From positions 1 through 64,000 of the forward strand of contig DATLNB010000041.1 of NCBI GenBank assembly GCA_035536995.1: DNA of 64,000 nt. The letters are read 5' to 3'. Below the pieces are notes generated by a model. That model was given only the letters and a program-made list of their open reading frames with translations, made no database searches and was not told the origin of the DNA. The position numbers were made by a program, and so were the translations under genes. How positions within the stretch are numbered: position 1 is the stretch's first letter; each line of letters begins with the position of its first letter. This document shows, in pieces, positions 7,447 to 15,007 of this stretch. This DNA comes from AV80 sp035536995. Lineage in GTDB: Bacteria > Verrucomicrobiota > Verrucomicrobiia > Chthoniobacterales > UBA10450.

Positions 7447-7790
7447 TTACTGCTTTTGTTGCTCGCTCCGAATTTGCGTGTGCAGGTCGGTGAGCGCCTG
7501 GATGTAGCTGTCGTAGAAAGGGACGAAAGCCTGAAGGGCTTCGACGTATCGAGTGAAACGTTTCCGGAGTTGTTTGGTCGCGGGGTCGTAAAAAAACGAG
7601 GTATCCTGGTCGAGGTTCGGGACGATGAGGGTGTCGCTGAGTTCCTGGGCGCGTTGCATGGTGCTGAGGCCGCTGCGGAGGACGGACTCGAGCTGGCGCA
7701 GCGCAGCCAGAAAGCGGCGTAAGCGCCGAGGAAAACCAGGAGAAGCTCGGTGGCCCAGCGGGTGAGACGGGGAAGAAGGCGGCGGCGCAT
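7447..7790 (-). pseudogene. Frameshifted remnant of a membrane-anchored protein
   Basis: From ATG 7790 the minus strand encodes a convincing signal-anchor (MRRRLLPRLTRWATELLLVF, LGAYAAFWL), after which the frame turns to Ser/Pro-rich nonsense. In another frame, from about 7700 to 7447, the sequence LAALRQLESVLRSGLSTMQR continues into a plausible soluble domain with DQDTSFFYDPATKQLRKRF and ends IRSEQQKQ. The two parts look like one gene broken by a frameshift near 7690-7720, perhaps with an internal deletion. Family unknown; 'TELLLVFLGAYAAFWL' resembles short membrane-anchored hypothetical proteins common in soil bacteria. A sequencing error is also possible. Confidence 0.5.
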
Positions 7791-7800
7791 TGCGGGGACG

Positions 7801-7965
7801 TAAGGCTGAAGGATGAAGGCGAAAGGTTGAAGCCTAAAGGTGGAGGCCACACGGGGGGCCGGCGAGGACGGTCCGTGGCGGTATGCCAGAGTTGATCCTA
7901 GGCAGAGATGCCGAAGCTCGCCTTTGCCAGGCTTTGGCGTGCCGAGGGAGCTTCGGGAACGAGGG
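7801..7965. repeat. AAGG-heptamers and palindromic repeat in a 471-base gap
   Basis: Positions 7801-7849 read AAGGCTG AAGGATG AAGGCGA AAGGTTG AAGCCTA AAGGTGG, with exact seven-base spacing. Positions 7910-7965 hold the REP-like element CCGAAGCTC...GGGAGCTTCGGGAACGAGG with the alternative centre also seen at 4604-4691. The remainder of gap 7791-8261 shows nothing recognisable; its last part probably holds the promoter and leader of the next gene. Confidence 0.65.
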
Positions 7966-8261
7966 GTTAGAACGTTCCTATCGGACACAAGTGTATCGAA
8001 TCGCGTCGGTCGGGGTTGGCTCGCGGAGTTGCTCGGGGACCGCAAAAGAAAGGAAAGATAGTTACCCGTCATTCCGCAAAGTCGGTTAAGGCTTGATCGG
8101 GAACCGCTTAGTCGCTCACGAAAACCTGCATCGAAATTACGGCACACGTTTGGCGGAAATAAGGGAACGCTATCCGCTCCAAATGCCCGCTCGCGGTCAA
8201 CACGTCCGCGTTTTACTCGGGAACGCAGTCATTGCGTCCTTAAACAACAAAAGGAAAAAAC

Positions 8262-9551
8262 ATGAGGGAAATCATAGGGAAATATTTGGCAGTTTTGGCG
8301 CTTGCGCTCGCGTTCGCGACGCCGGCATGGGCAGCGGAAAGCAAACGCGGTTTTTACGAAGGCAACCTGGCCGGCGGCGGCAAGATCGTCTTCTTCGTTC
8401 AGGGCAACCACGCGATCTCGGCGTACTTTTTTGACGTGGCCGGGCAACAGTCCGGTTACGCCGGCGGCGGCGCTGGGAACAACGGCACGTTCACTTTAAA
8501 GACCCAGGATAAATCGACGATAACCGGCAAGATCACCGATGACTCGATCACGGCGACGTATCAAAACCAAACGATCACGGCCAATCGGGTATCGGCCTTT
8601 GGACCAACGGAAGAGATTGCCGGGCGCTACTCCGCGCCGGCTCATAGTTCCTCGGGAAATATCCAGACGAAGATTTTGATCGATTCGCAGGGCAACATTT
8701 TCCTGACCGGTAAACACGGCCAGACTACGATTGGCGGATTCGGAACGATCTCGATCGTTTCACCCTCACCTTCCCCGTCGCCGAGCGCGTCGCCCTCACC
8801 GTCCACGAGTCCAAGCCCGTCGGCATCGCCAAGTCCAAGTGCGTCGCCGAGCCCGAGCGCTTCTCCCAGCCCGTCCACTTCCCCGAGCCCGTCCGCTTCT
8901 CCGAGCACGAGCCCGAGTCCAAGTCCGGGCGCGTCCGCATCACCATCGCCTTCACCTGGCAACGGGGATGACGACGAAGATGATGATGACCAGGCGGACC
9001 ACAATGAAGATCCGAACGCTCAAACCATTCGGGCAACGTTCACGGTAACCCTCATTACTGGCGAGACCATTACCGGCAACCTCCGCTTTAGCCACGGTGT
9101 AATCTTCGGCACGTTCACCTGGAACGGCGTCGTCTATGAGATTCGTGCGATGCAGGAATCCGCTGGGAATCGCCTGGCGAATATTTCGACCCGCGGGTTT
9201 GTTAACACGGGCCAGGGCGAGTTGATCGGCGGATTCATCATCACCGGCGGACCGAAGATGGTCGTGATCCGGGCGATGGGACCGTACCTGGTGGAGTCCG
9301 GGGTGAGTCCGGTCCTTGCGGATCCGAAGCTGCGGCTCTTCGAAGGTCAGACCTTGCTAAGGGAGAACGATAACTGGCAGACGAACGCGAACGCGGCTCA
9401 GATCACCGCGACGGGTCTCGCGCCGAGCGATCCAAATGAGGCTGCGCTGCTAGTGCGTCTCGAACCTGGTTATTACACAACGGTAGTGACCGGCGCCAAC
9501 GGCGGGACCGGTATCGCCCTGGTGGAAGTCTACGAGATCGACATCGATTAA
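8262..9551 (+). CDS. Secreted protein with Ser-Pro stalk and C-terminal LANISTRG domain
   Basis: The product has 429 residues from ATG 8262, with AAAGGA eight bases upstream. A signal peptide (MREIIGKYLAVLALALAFA...AWA) precedes an N-terminal beta-rich domain (about 25-165; GFYEGNLAGGGKIVFFVQG). Then comes a stalk of (S/T/A)PSPSASPSPS repeats (about 167-232), an acidic run DDDEDDDD and the C-terminal domain (about 304-429) beginning RLANISTRGFVNTGQGELIG and ending GTGIALVEVYEID. That C-terminal domain occurs twice each in the proteins at 10771 and 15008. It is probably a surface or secreted protein; the C-terminal domain may serve sorting or anchoring, which is inference from its position. 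Confidence 0.8.
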   Translation: MREIIGKYLAVLALALAFATPAWAAESKRGFYEGNLAGGGKIVFFVQGNHAISAYFFDVAGQQSGYAGGGAGNNGTFTLKTQDKSTITGKITDDSITATYQNQTITANRVSAFGPTEEIAGRYSAPAHSSSGNIQTKILIDSQGNIFLTGKHGQTTIGGFGTISIVSPSPSPSPSASPSPSTSPSPSASPSPSASPSPSASPSPSTSPSPSASPSTSPSPSPGASASPSPSPGNGDDDEDDDDQADHNEDPNAQTIRATFTVTLITGETITGNLRFSHGVIFGTFTWNGVVYEIRAMQESAGNRLANISTRGFVNTGQGELIGGFIITGGPKMVVIRAMGPYLVESGVSPVLADPKLRLFEGQTLLRENDNWQTNANAAQITATGLAPSDPNEAALLVRLEPGYYTTVVTGANGGTGIALVEVYEIDID

Positions 9552-9577
9552 TCCCGAGAAGCGATAGGAAATAGGAA

Positions 9578-9613
9578 CGCCCTCGCGTGTCATGCGCGAG
9601 GGCGTTTCGTTTT
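9578..9613 (+). terminator. Intrinsic terminator after 8262-9551
   Basis: The stem GCCCTCGCG/CGCGAGGGC with a short loop is followed by GTTTCGTTTT, 27 bases after the stop codon. The T tract is interrupted, but stem strength and position support a terminator. Confidence 0.75.
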
Positions 9614-9651
9614 CCGGGGATTGCATCGCATTGGATTGATCGACGGCGAAA

Positions 9652-9865
9652 GGCGTCCGACACAGACGCCCTACAGCGGGGCGCTGGAGTCTTGTTAACG
9701 CTGTAACTGTAGCGACGGCGCTCAGCCGCCGTATCAACGCGTCGATCCGAGAGAGAGATGGCGAAGGTGGAGCTTCGCGGGACAATTGCGTTACCAAGCT
9801 GGAGCTTGGTAACGAGGGGGGCACTGGGCTTGGAAACGCTGTAGTCACGGCGCGGTGTCGCCGTC
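9652..9865. repeat. Dispersed repeats: hairpin, palindrome and part of the 110-bp element
   Basis: Positions 9652-9676 hold the hairpin GGCGTCCGACACAGACGCCCTACA. Positions 9761-9819 hold the palindromic element GCGAAGGTGGAGCTTCGC...ACCAAGCTGGAGCTTGGTAACGAGG. Positions 9836-9865 hold the start of the 4477-type element (CGCTGTAGTCACGGCGCGG.GTCGCCG). With the terminator and the pseudogene at 9881 they account for most of the 531-base gap 9552-10082. Confidence 0.7.
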
Positions 9866-9880
9866 TGGGCCGTTATCGCG

Positions 9881-10030
9881 CTATTTACCGAAGACTTTTT
9901 TCACGTCGCTGATTTTGCGCTGAATTTCCCGCCGGCCTTTTCGAGTGTGCCTCGATCTTCCAAGTCGCGTTTACCAGCGGCTTTGCCGACTTCGGATAGC
10001 GCCGCTTTTGTCCGGCGCACCGCCTGTCAT
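9881..10030 (-). pseudogene. Frameshifted CsbD-like small protein gene
   Basis: One minus-strand frame reads ALSEVGKAAGKRDLEDRG then TLEKAGGKFSAK before a stop. A neighbouring frame supplies the expected ending QRKISDVKKVFGK with a stop at 9881-9883. Joined, these match the CsbD pattern (short Lys/Gly/Ala-rich stress protein with repeated GK.. units and 'VGDVKK' end). The only ATG (10030) is in a third frame, so at least one and perhaps two frameshifts are needed. In other bacteria CsbD proteins are general stress proteins of unknown function. The gene is probably decayed here. Confidence 0.5.
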
Positions 10031-10082
10031 TTTTCAAATTCGTTTCCTGATGCGAATCGCGCTCGGTGTGAGAGAGTCGGCG

Positions 10083-10289
10083 ATGGCAAAAAAAGCGACG
10101 AAGTCTAAAGGCGGAACGAAATCGAAATCCAAATCGACATCCAAGGCGGGGTCGAAGTCGAGCAGCAAGCGCTCGACCGGTTCAACCTCGAAGCGGAAAT
10201 CGAAGAAGGGTGTGGTCTCGAAGATTGCCTCTTCAGTGGCCGGGGCAGTGGCCAGCGTTCTGCCGTCGCGCGGGAAGAAGAAGCGCTGA
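10083..10289 (+). CDS. Small Lys/Ser-rich histone H1-like protein
   Basis: The product has 68 residues from ATG 10083. It is extremely basic and low-complexity: MAKKATKSKGGTKSKSKSTS, then more SK/SR repeats, ending in a short hydrophobic-basic segment (VVSKIASSVAGAVASVLPSRGKKKR). The composition resembles bacterial H1-like (Hc1/AlgP-type) DNA-binding proteins, so nucleoid binding is a reasonable guess, but no fold can be recognised. The open frame extends 46 codons upstream, which do not look like protein. A weak GAGAG motif precedes the ATG. Confidence 0.55.
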   Translation: MAKKATKSKGGTKSKSKSTSKAGSKSSSKRSTGSTSKRKSKKGVVSKIASSVAGAVASVLPSRGKKKR

Positions 10290-10327
10290 CGCAGTCTCCC
10301 CCCGGAGCTGCGAAGGGAGCCTCCGCG

Positions 10328-10552
10328 TTACTCGGCCTCGCAGTTTCGAGCGGAAATCAGAGCGACCCCGGCCGCGACTTTGGCGGCCTGGATGGCGCGG
10401 GACGTTTTTCGGTGCGCGGTAAATTCTTCGCTAACCGCTTTAGCCAGCTCGGGGCCGAGATGCCAGAAGAGTGAGCGACGGCGGGTGAAAAGGCCGAGGA
10501 GGCCGTCACCGATGAGGATAAGGCCGCCGAGTTGGAGAAGACGCTTGGTCAT
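10328..10552 (-). CDS. Small membrane-associated hypothetical protein
   Basis: The product has 74 residues from ATG 10552; 18 upstream in-frame residues overlap the heptamer repeat at 10564-10603 and are excluded. An N-terminal hydrophobic segment (LLQLGGLILIGDGLLGLF) is followed by RRRSLFWHLGPELAKAVSEE and a second weakly hydrophobic helix (AIQAAKVAAGVALISA). It looks like a real small membrane protein of unknown function. Convergent with the basic protein gene at 10083. Confidence 0.65.
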   Translation of the reverse strand: MTKRLLQLGGLILIGDGLLGLFTRRRSLFWHLGPELAKAVSEEFTAHRKTSRAIQAAKVAAGVALISARNCEAE

Positions 10553-10563
10553 TGGTGTGAGAT

Positions 10564-10693
10564 TTCGGAAGTCAGAGGTCGGAAGTGGAAAGGGACGGAA
10601 GATCATTTTGCGGGGAATGCACGCGAATAATTCGGCGAGTTGGGCAGGTTATTTGATGTCGTCGCGGCGACAGAGGGCCGCGGCTACAGCGCT
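10564..10693. repeat. Heptamer array and inverted 4477-type element
   Basis: Positions 10564-10603 read TCGGAAG TCAGAGG TCGGAAG TGGAAAG, with seven-base periodicity. Positions 10660-10693 read GTCGCGGCGACAGAGGGCCGCGGCTACAGCG, the reverse complement of the start of the element at 4477. Confidence 0.6.
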
Positions 10694-10770
10694 TGATTTA
10701 GTCATATGTGAGTCTGTCGGAAGTGATTTTTCTTGCTTGGGCTGAGGTGGTTACCCACTCTCGCCCACTT

Positions 10771-13700
10771 ATGCGTTCGATAAATGGGGCGGCGAGAACA
10801 TGGTTGGCGGGATTGATCAGTCTGGCACTGCTCGGGTCCGCGCGGGAGAGTTTGGCGGGAGCAACCGTCATTTCGGGGGCGGGCGCGAATACGGCGGCGC
10901 TCCAGGGAAAAGTGGACGAGTTCCGGGCGGCGCTGGGCGCCCTCAATACGAATACGCCGGGATCGTTCATGATGGGACGGCGCGAAATCAACTGGGAAAA
11001 CCTCCGCGACGCGCAACTGTCGCCAGCCAATCTGGCGGCTGATTATTACAACGAAGTTTCCACCCGCGGCGTGATTTTCGGCGCAACGGCGGGGACGACC
11101 TTCCAGGTGAGCGGGGGAGGAGGGAGCGGGCAGTTCGGCAATATCAACCCGACTTATCCGGCTGAGTTTACGACCTTCTCGGCGACCGGTCTCTTCACCC
11201 CGGTAGGATCGAACGTGATGAGCGTGTCCTTCTTTGTGCCGGGGCTTGGGGTGCCGGCGGGGGTGCGCGGGTTTGGCGCTGTGTTCACGGACGTCGATCG
11301 CCTGAACGGGACGAAATTAGAATTTTTCGCAGTAAATGGCGACACCCTCGGCGCGTTCACCGCGCCGGTCCTGGACGGCGGGTTGTCGTTCGTTGGCGTT
11401 TACTTCAACGCCGGCGAGCGAATCGCGCGGGTGGAAATTACCTGTGGGAACAAACCGGTCGGGGCGGGGAACAACGACGTCGATGGGCTCGGTTCTTCGT
11501 CGGACGTAGTGGTGATGGACGATTTCATTTACGGCGAACCGATCCCGTACCCGGACGCATGGGCGATCGTTAACGACGGGAGCGACGACCTGATCCGCTT
11601 CAGCACGCGGTCCCCGAACACGATTCACGCCCGGGTGCCAGTGGCGAACCTGGCCAACAGCAGCCTGGCGGCGATCGATATTCGTCCGTCAAACGGACAC
11701 ATCTACGGCCTCGGCATTGTTACCTCCACCGGGCGGCTTGTGGAACGTTTCCCGTCAGGATCGGTCGGCGTAGTCGGGCCGCAGTTCACGGTTTCGGGAA
11801 CGAACATCGGGATGGATTTCAATCCGGTGACCGACCAGCTCAGGATCGTGAGCGAGGCGGAGATGAATATCCTGGTGAACCCTGATAACGCCGATACGAC
11901 AGTGCAGAGCGGGTTGTCTCCGGGTAACCCAAGCGTGGTTGCGATCGCCAACACCAACAATCTTCCGGGCGCGCAAGGCCCCACGTTGATCTTCGGAATC
12001 GATTCGGGCGCGGATTCGCTCGTGCAACTAACCGGTTTTCAGAACAACACGGTCACGACCCTCGGACCGCTGACCGATAATGGTTTCCAAGTCAGCACAA
12101 ACGGCGCAAGCGGACTCGACATCCAGGGGTACACGGACACGGCTTTCGCGACCTTGACCGACGCTTTGGTGAGCGGGTTTTACATGGTGGACACTGATGA
12201 CGGGAACGTCCGCAAGGTGGGCACGGCAATTGGCGCGAACCTCTCCGTGAAGGGCCTCGCGCTCGTGCCCCAGACGCCGACGAACTTTGTCGTCCCGCCC
12301 GCGGCTGACCTGGTGGGCGTCGATGGGGCGAACCACCTGATAAAGTTCAACAGCAACTCGCCCTCGACGACGACGACGGTGAACATCACCGGGTTACAGG
12401 CTGGGGAACAGGCGCACGAGATCGCCTACCGCGCTTCGGACAACAGCTTTTATATTGTTGGAATCACCGATGGGCCGGGCGTGAACGATTCGGTCGGCCG
12501 CCTTTACAAAATCGATCTGGGGAGTGGCGCGGCGACGCAGTTTGGCGCGCCGTTCGGCACGGCCCTGGTGGATGGGGCCAACTATGGTTTGGACGCAAAC
12601 CCACAGCACGACAGCTTCCGAATTTTCAATTCCTCCGATCAGCAAGTGACGATCAGCTCAACTGGAAACGCTTTCCCGGGAACGATCGACCATCCGTTTC
12701 TCTCCGAGAACCTGGTTGCCGCCGCTTACGACCGGGTGGACACCGATCCGGGTAGCAAGACGACCCTGTTCGGCATCGATTACGCGACTGACAGCCTGGT
12801 CCAGATCGGCGCGGTCGATGAGGGATTCAAGCCTGACGCCGACGAGCTCAGCACCGTTGGCAAGACCGGGGTGGTTGCCCAAAGCCTGCTCGTCGGCTTC
12901 GACATCGAGCGTGGAACCGGCACCGCCTGGGCCTCGATCCGGGCCGATGGCGCGTGCAGGCTCTTTAACATTAACCTAACGACCGGATACGCGTTTCGGC
13001 GCGGGACGATTGGGAATGGCGCGAACGATTTGCGCGGGCTGGCCGCGATCCCGCCGGCGTTGCAGGGTGCGCTCGCGAACATCTCGACGCGCTTGAGAGT
13101 TGAAACGGGAGATAACGTTTTAATCGGCGGATTCATCGTCACGGGAGGCGCGCCGAAGGACGTGATCATCAGGGCGATCGGGCCGTCGACCGGTATCCCG
13201 GGGGCGCTGGCCGATCCGACTCTGGAGTTATACAACGGGAACGGTGTATTGCTCCGCGCGAACGACAACTGGATGGACGCCCCGAACAAGCAGGCAATCA
13301 TCGACAGCACAGTGCCGCCGAGTGATCCGCTCGAGTCGGCCATCCGGATGGAATTGCCGGCGAACAACGCGGGGTATACCGCCGTGATCCGCGGCGCAAA
13401 CAACTCCACCGGTGTCGCGGTGGTCGAGGCTTACGATCTCGATCTGAACGCGGACTCGCGGCTGGCGAATATTTCTACCCGCGGGTTTGTCCAGACCGGG
13501 GACAACGTCCTGATCGCGGGGACAATCGTGCTGGGTCAGGCGTCGCAGAAGGTCATTATCCGGGCGATTGGGCCCTCCTTGCCCTTCCCCGGGAAGATGG
13601 AGAACCCGACGCTGGAGCTGCGCAATTCGAACGGAGGATTAATCGCGGCGAACGATAATTGGAAGAGCGATCAACAGACCGAGATCATCGCCACGACAAT

Positions 13701-13833
13701 CCCGCCGGCGAATGATCTGGAGGCAGCGATCGTGACGACGTTGCCGGCAAGCGGGGCGTCGTACACGGCGATCGTGCGCGGGGTGAACGACGCGACCGGC
13801 ATCGCGGTGGTTGAGGTGTACGCGCTGCAGTAA
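10771..13833 (+). CDS. Secreted protein with two DUF4394 domains and two LANISTRG domains
   Basis: The product has 1020 residues from ATG 10771; 21 upstream in-frame residues would precede the signal peptide MRSINGAARTWLAGLISLAL. Residues about 30-255 form a beta-rich domain found in secreted proteins (GSFMMGRREINWE, FGAVFTDVD). Two DUF4394-type repeats follow (about 259-499 and 509-762), recognisable by AAIDIRPSNGHIYGLG, GMDFNPVTDQLRIVS and LFGIDYATDSLVQIG; such domains are thought to form beta propellers. Residues about 768-895 and 897-1020 are two copies of the C-terminal domain (LANISTR..VETGDNVLIGG to TGVAVVEAYDLD). Extracellular or surface location is likely. Function unknown. Confidence 0.83.
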   Translation: MRSINGAARTWLAGLISLALLGSARESLAGATVISGAGANTAALQGKVDEFRAALGALNTNTPGSFMMGRREINWENLRDAQLSPANLAADYYNEVSTRGVIFGATAGTTFQVSGGGGSGQFGNINPTYPAEFTTFSATGLFTPVGSNVMSVSFFVPGLGVPAGVRGFGAVFTDVDRLNGTKLEFFAVNGDTLGAFTAPVLDGGLSFVGVYFNAGERIARVEITCGNKPVGAGNNDVDGLGSSSDVVVMDDFIYGEPIPYPDAWAIVNDGSDDLIRFSTRSPNTIHARVPVANLANSSLAAIDIRPSNGHIYGLGIVTSTGRLVERFPSGSVGVVGPQFTVSGTNIGMDFNPVTDQLRIVSEAEMNILVNPDNADTTVQSGLSPGNPSVVAIANTNNLPGAQGPTLIFGIDSGADSLVQLTGFQNNTVTTLGPLTDNGFQVSTNGASGLDIQGYTDTAFATLTDALVSGFYMVDTDDGNVRKVGTAIGANLSVKGLALVPQTPTNFVVPPAADLVGVDGANHLIKFNSNSPSTTTTVNITGLQAGEQAHEIAYRASDNSFYIVGITDGPGVNDSVGRLYKIDLGSGAATQFGAPFGTALVDGANYGLDANPQHDSFRIFNSSDQQVTISSTGNAFPGTIDHPFLSENLVAAAYDRVDTDPGSKTTLFGIDYATDSLVQIGAVDEGFKPDADELSTVGKTGVVAQSLLVGFDIERGTGTAWASIRADGACRLFNINLTTGYAFRRGTIGNGANDLRGLAAIPPALQGALANISTRLRVETGDNVLIGGFIVTGGAPKDVIIRAIGPSTGIPGALADPTLELYNGNGVLLRANDNWMDAPNKQAIIDSTVPPSDPLESAIRMELPANNAGYTAVIRGANNSTGVAVVEAYDLDLNADSRLANISTRGFVQTGDNVLIAGTIVLGQASQKVIIRAIGPSLPFPGKMENPTLELRNSNGGLIAANDNWKSDQQTEIIATTIPPANDLEAAIVTTLPASGASYTAIVRGVNDATGIAVVEVYALQ

Positions 13834-13854
13834 TTGCCGGCGGGCGGCACGCGT

Positions 13855-14026
13855 GGCGAAGCTGGAGCTTCGCAGGACAATGGCATTACCAAGCTGGAGC
13901 TTGGTAACGAGGAAACGCTGTAGGCACGGCGCTCTGTCGCCGTGTGGAGGGACGCCCGCCGTGGCGTCCCCACGTGTTCGGTATCCGCGCGTCATCTCGG
14001 GGACGGGACAGCGCCCGTCCCTCCAA
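13855..14026. repeat. Second full copy of the palindrome plus 110-bp element
   Basis: Positions 13855-13912 are GGCGAAGCTGGAGCTTCGC...ACCAAGCTGGAGCTTGGTAACGAGG. Positions 13916-14026 match 4477-4587 with only scattered substitutions. The two elements occur in the opposite order to 4477-4691 (palindrome first here), so they are separate units that tend to occur together. Confidence 0.75.
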
Positions 14027-14048
14027 CGCAGGCGAAGCGCGATGGGGC

Positions 14049-14522
14049 TTACTGTTTTTCGTAAACGGAGATGTTCTCGAACTTCTTCCCGTCTTTATCG
14101 GTGCCGGTGGTGGTTACGGTGCGGATTTTGCCGTCGGCCGAAAGGACGACGCGGCCGGTCGCGATGACCTGACTCTCCTTTTTCGCGATGAACTCGAGGG
14201 TGTTCGCGTCGATCTGTTTGTAGGAGCGGGTATCGACCATCTCGTCGAGGGAAACGAGGTAATCGCGCTCGTCGAACTTGCCGGTCCAGACGCTGCGGAT
14301 CGCGTTGCCATCCTTGTCCACGCCTTCCGTCATGATCTGGATCATGACTTTATCCTGCGGTGAATAAACGACCTTGGTGTTTTTCACCGCGCCGGGAGAG
14401 AGCTTCGATTTCGCTTCATTGAGCTTCCAGGTTCCCATCCAGGGGTTGGGAGGATCGGCGAGCGAAACGAGCGCGCTGGTTAAGAGAAGGGCGAGGGCGG
14501 CGAGGAGTGGGGTCGGCGTCAT
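14049..14522 (-). CDS. Secreted lipocalin-like hypothetical protein
   Basis: The product has 157 residues from ATG 14522; a TTG four codons upstream is possible but less likely. A signal peptide (MTPTPLLAALALLLTSALVSLA) is followed by PWMGTWKLNEAKSKLSPG, a motif common to small secreted beta-barrel-like proteins, and alternating beta strands (VVYSPQDKVMIQIMTEGVD, DEMVDTRSYKQID, VVLSADGKIRTVT). The size and strand pattern suggest a lipocalin-like fold that binds a small hydrophobic ligand; the ligand is unknown. Its 5' side abuts a heptamer array. Confidence 0.72.
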   Translation of the reverse strand: MTPTPLLAALALLLTSALVSLADPPNPWMGTWKLNEAKSKLSPGAVKNTKVVYSPQDKVMIQIMTEGVDKDGNAIRSVWTGKFDERDYLVSLDEMVDTRSYKQIDANTLEFIAKKESQVIATGRVVLSADGKIRTVTTTGTDKDGKKFENISVYEKQ

Positions 14523-14532
14523 GCTGGAATTC

Positions 14533-14649
14533 AAAAGTAGGAAGTAGGAAGTAGGAAGTAGGACAACGCTGTAGTCACGGCGCTGTGTCGCGGTGTCGAG
14601 GGAGGCCCGCCGTGGCGTCCGAGCGCGTTCAGTTTACGCGCGTCATCCC
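14533..14649. repeat. GGAAGTA heptamers and diverged 4477-type element
   Basis: Positions 14533-14562 hold four nearly perfect AGTAGGA units. Positions 14567-14649 are a diverged copy of the 4477 element (CGCTGTAGTCACGGCGCTGTG...CGCCGTGGCGTCC.GCGTTCAG...CGCGCGTCATCC) lacking the last third. Confidence 0.7.
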
Positions 14650-14655
14650 AGCGTA

Positions 14656-14832
14656 CTACCCCTGCGCGCGAGCCAGGCGTGTGCGAGCCGGTGGGAGATG
14701 GCCGAAGAAATGGGCGGCGCAACCGCGGCAAATGCCGTGGCTAACTTTGCGGGTCCCGCGTTTCATCACGCATTTGCACCAGGCGCACACGAGGGTGGGC
14801 AGAAGGGGCGCGGCGTAAGCCATCTTTTTCAT
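14656..14832 (-). CDS. Small CxxC zinc-ribbon-like protein
   Basis: The product has 58 residues from ATG 14832. The core has CAWCKCVMKRGTRKVSHGIC, closing with RGCAAHFF: two CxxC pairs separated by about 18 residues with a 'SHGIC..C' signature, as in small zinc-ribbon modules attached to sensor proteins. Here it stands alone behind a short N-terminal hydrophobic stretch (MAYAAPLLPTLV). Metal binding is likely; function unknown. No clear Shine-Dalgarno motif, and the C-terminus ends near a repeat element. Confidence 0.5.
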   Translation of the reverse strand: MKKMAYAAPLLPTLVCAWCKCVMKRGTRKVSHGICRGCAAHFFGHLPPARTRLARAQG

Positions 14833-15007
14833 GTTGCGGCGTTTGACAGGGGGGCGTCGCTTTTTGTTCAAGGAAAGCGCTGAGCCTCCGTCGCGGGCAC
14901 GCTGAGCGAGGGGCCCCGCCAGGGGCAAAGGTTGATTGACGGATTGTCTCCGAACCCACACCATCTTTCGTCTCCGCGCGGAAAAGTGAGCCGCGAAACA
15001 ACACGCG

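Noticed and set aside
7239..8147. 302-codon minus-strand frame as one protein
   Set aside because: Only the short anchor segment from 7790 looks coding; the rest crosses heptamer and palindromic repeats and the terminator.
8764..8960. Possible minisatellite or CRISPR
   Set aside because: The repeat is in frame and encodes a Ser-Pro stalk within a normal secreted protein.
10083..10289. Basic protein as intergenic noise
   Set aside because: Rejected as noise, so kept as a gene: start codon, strong Lys/Ser bias and ordered C-terminal segment favour coding, though at modest confidence.
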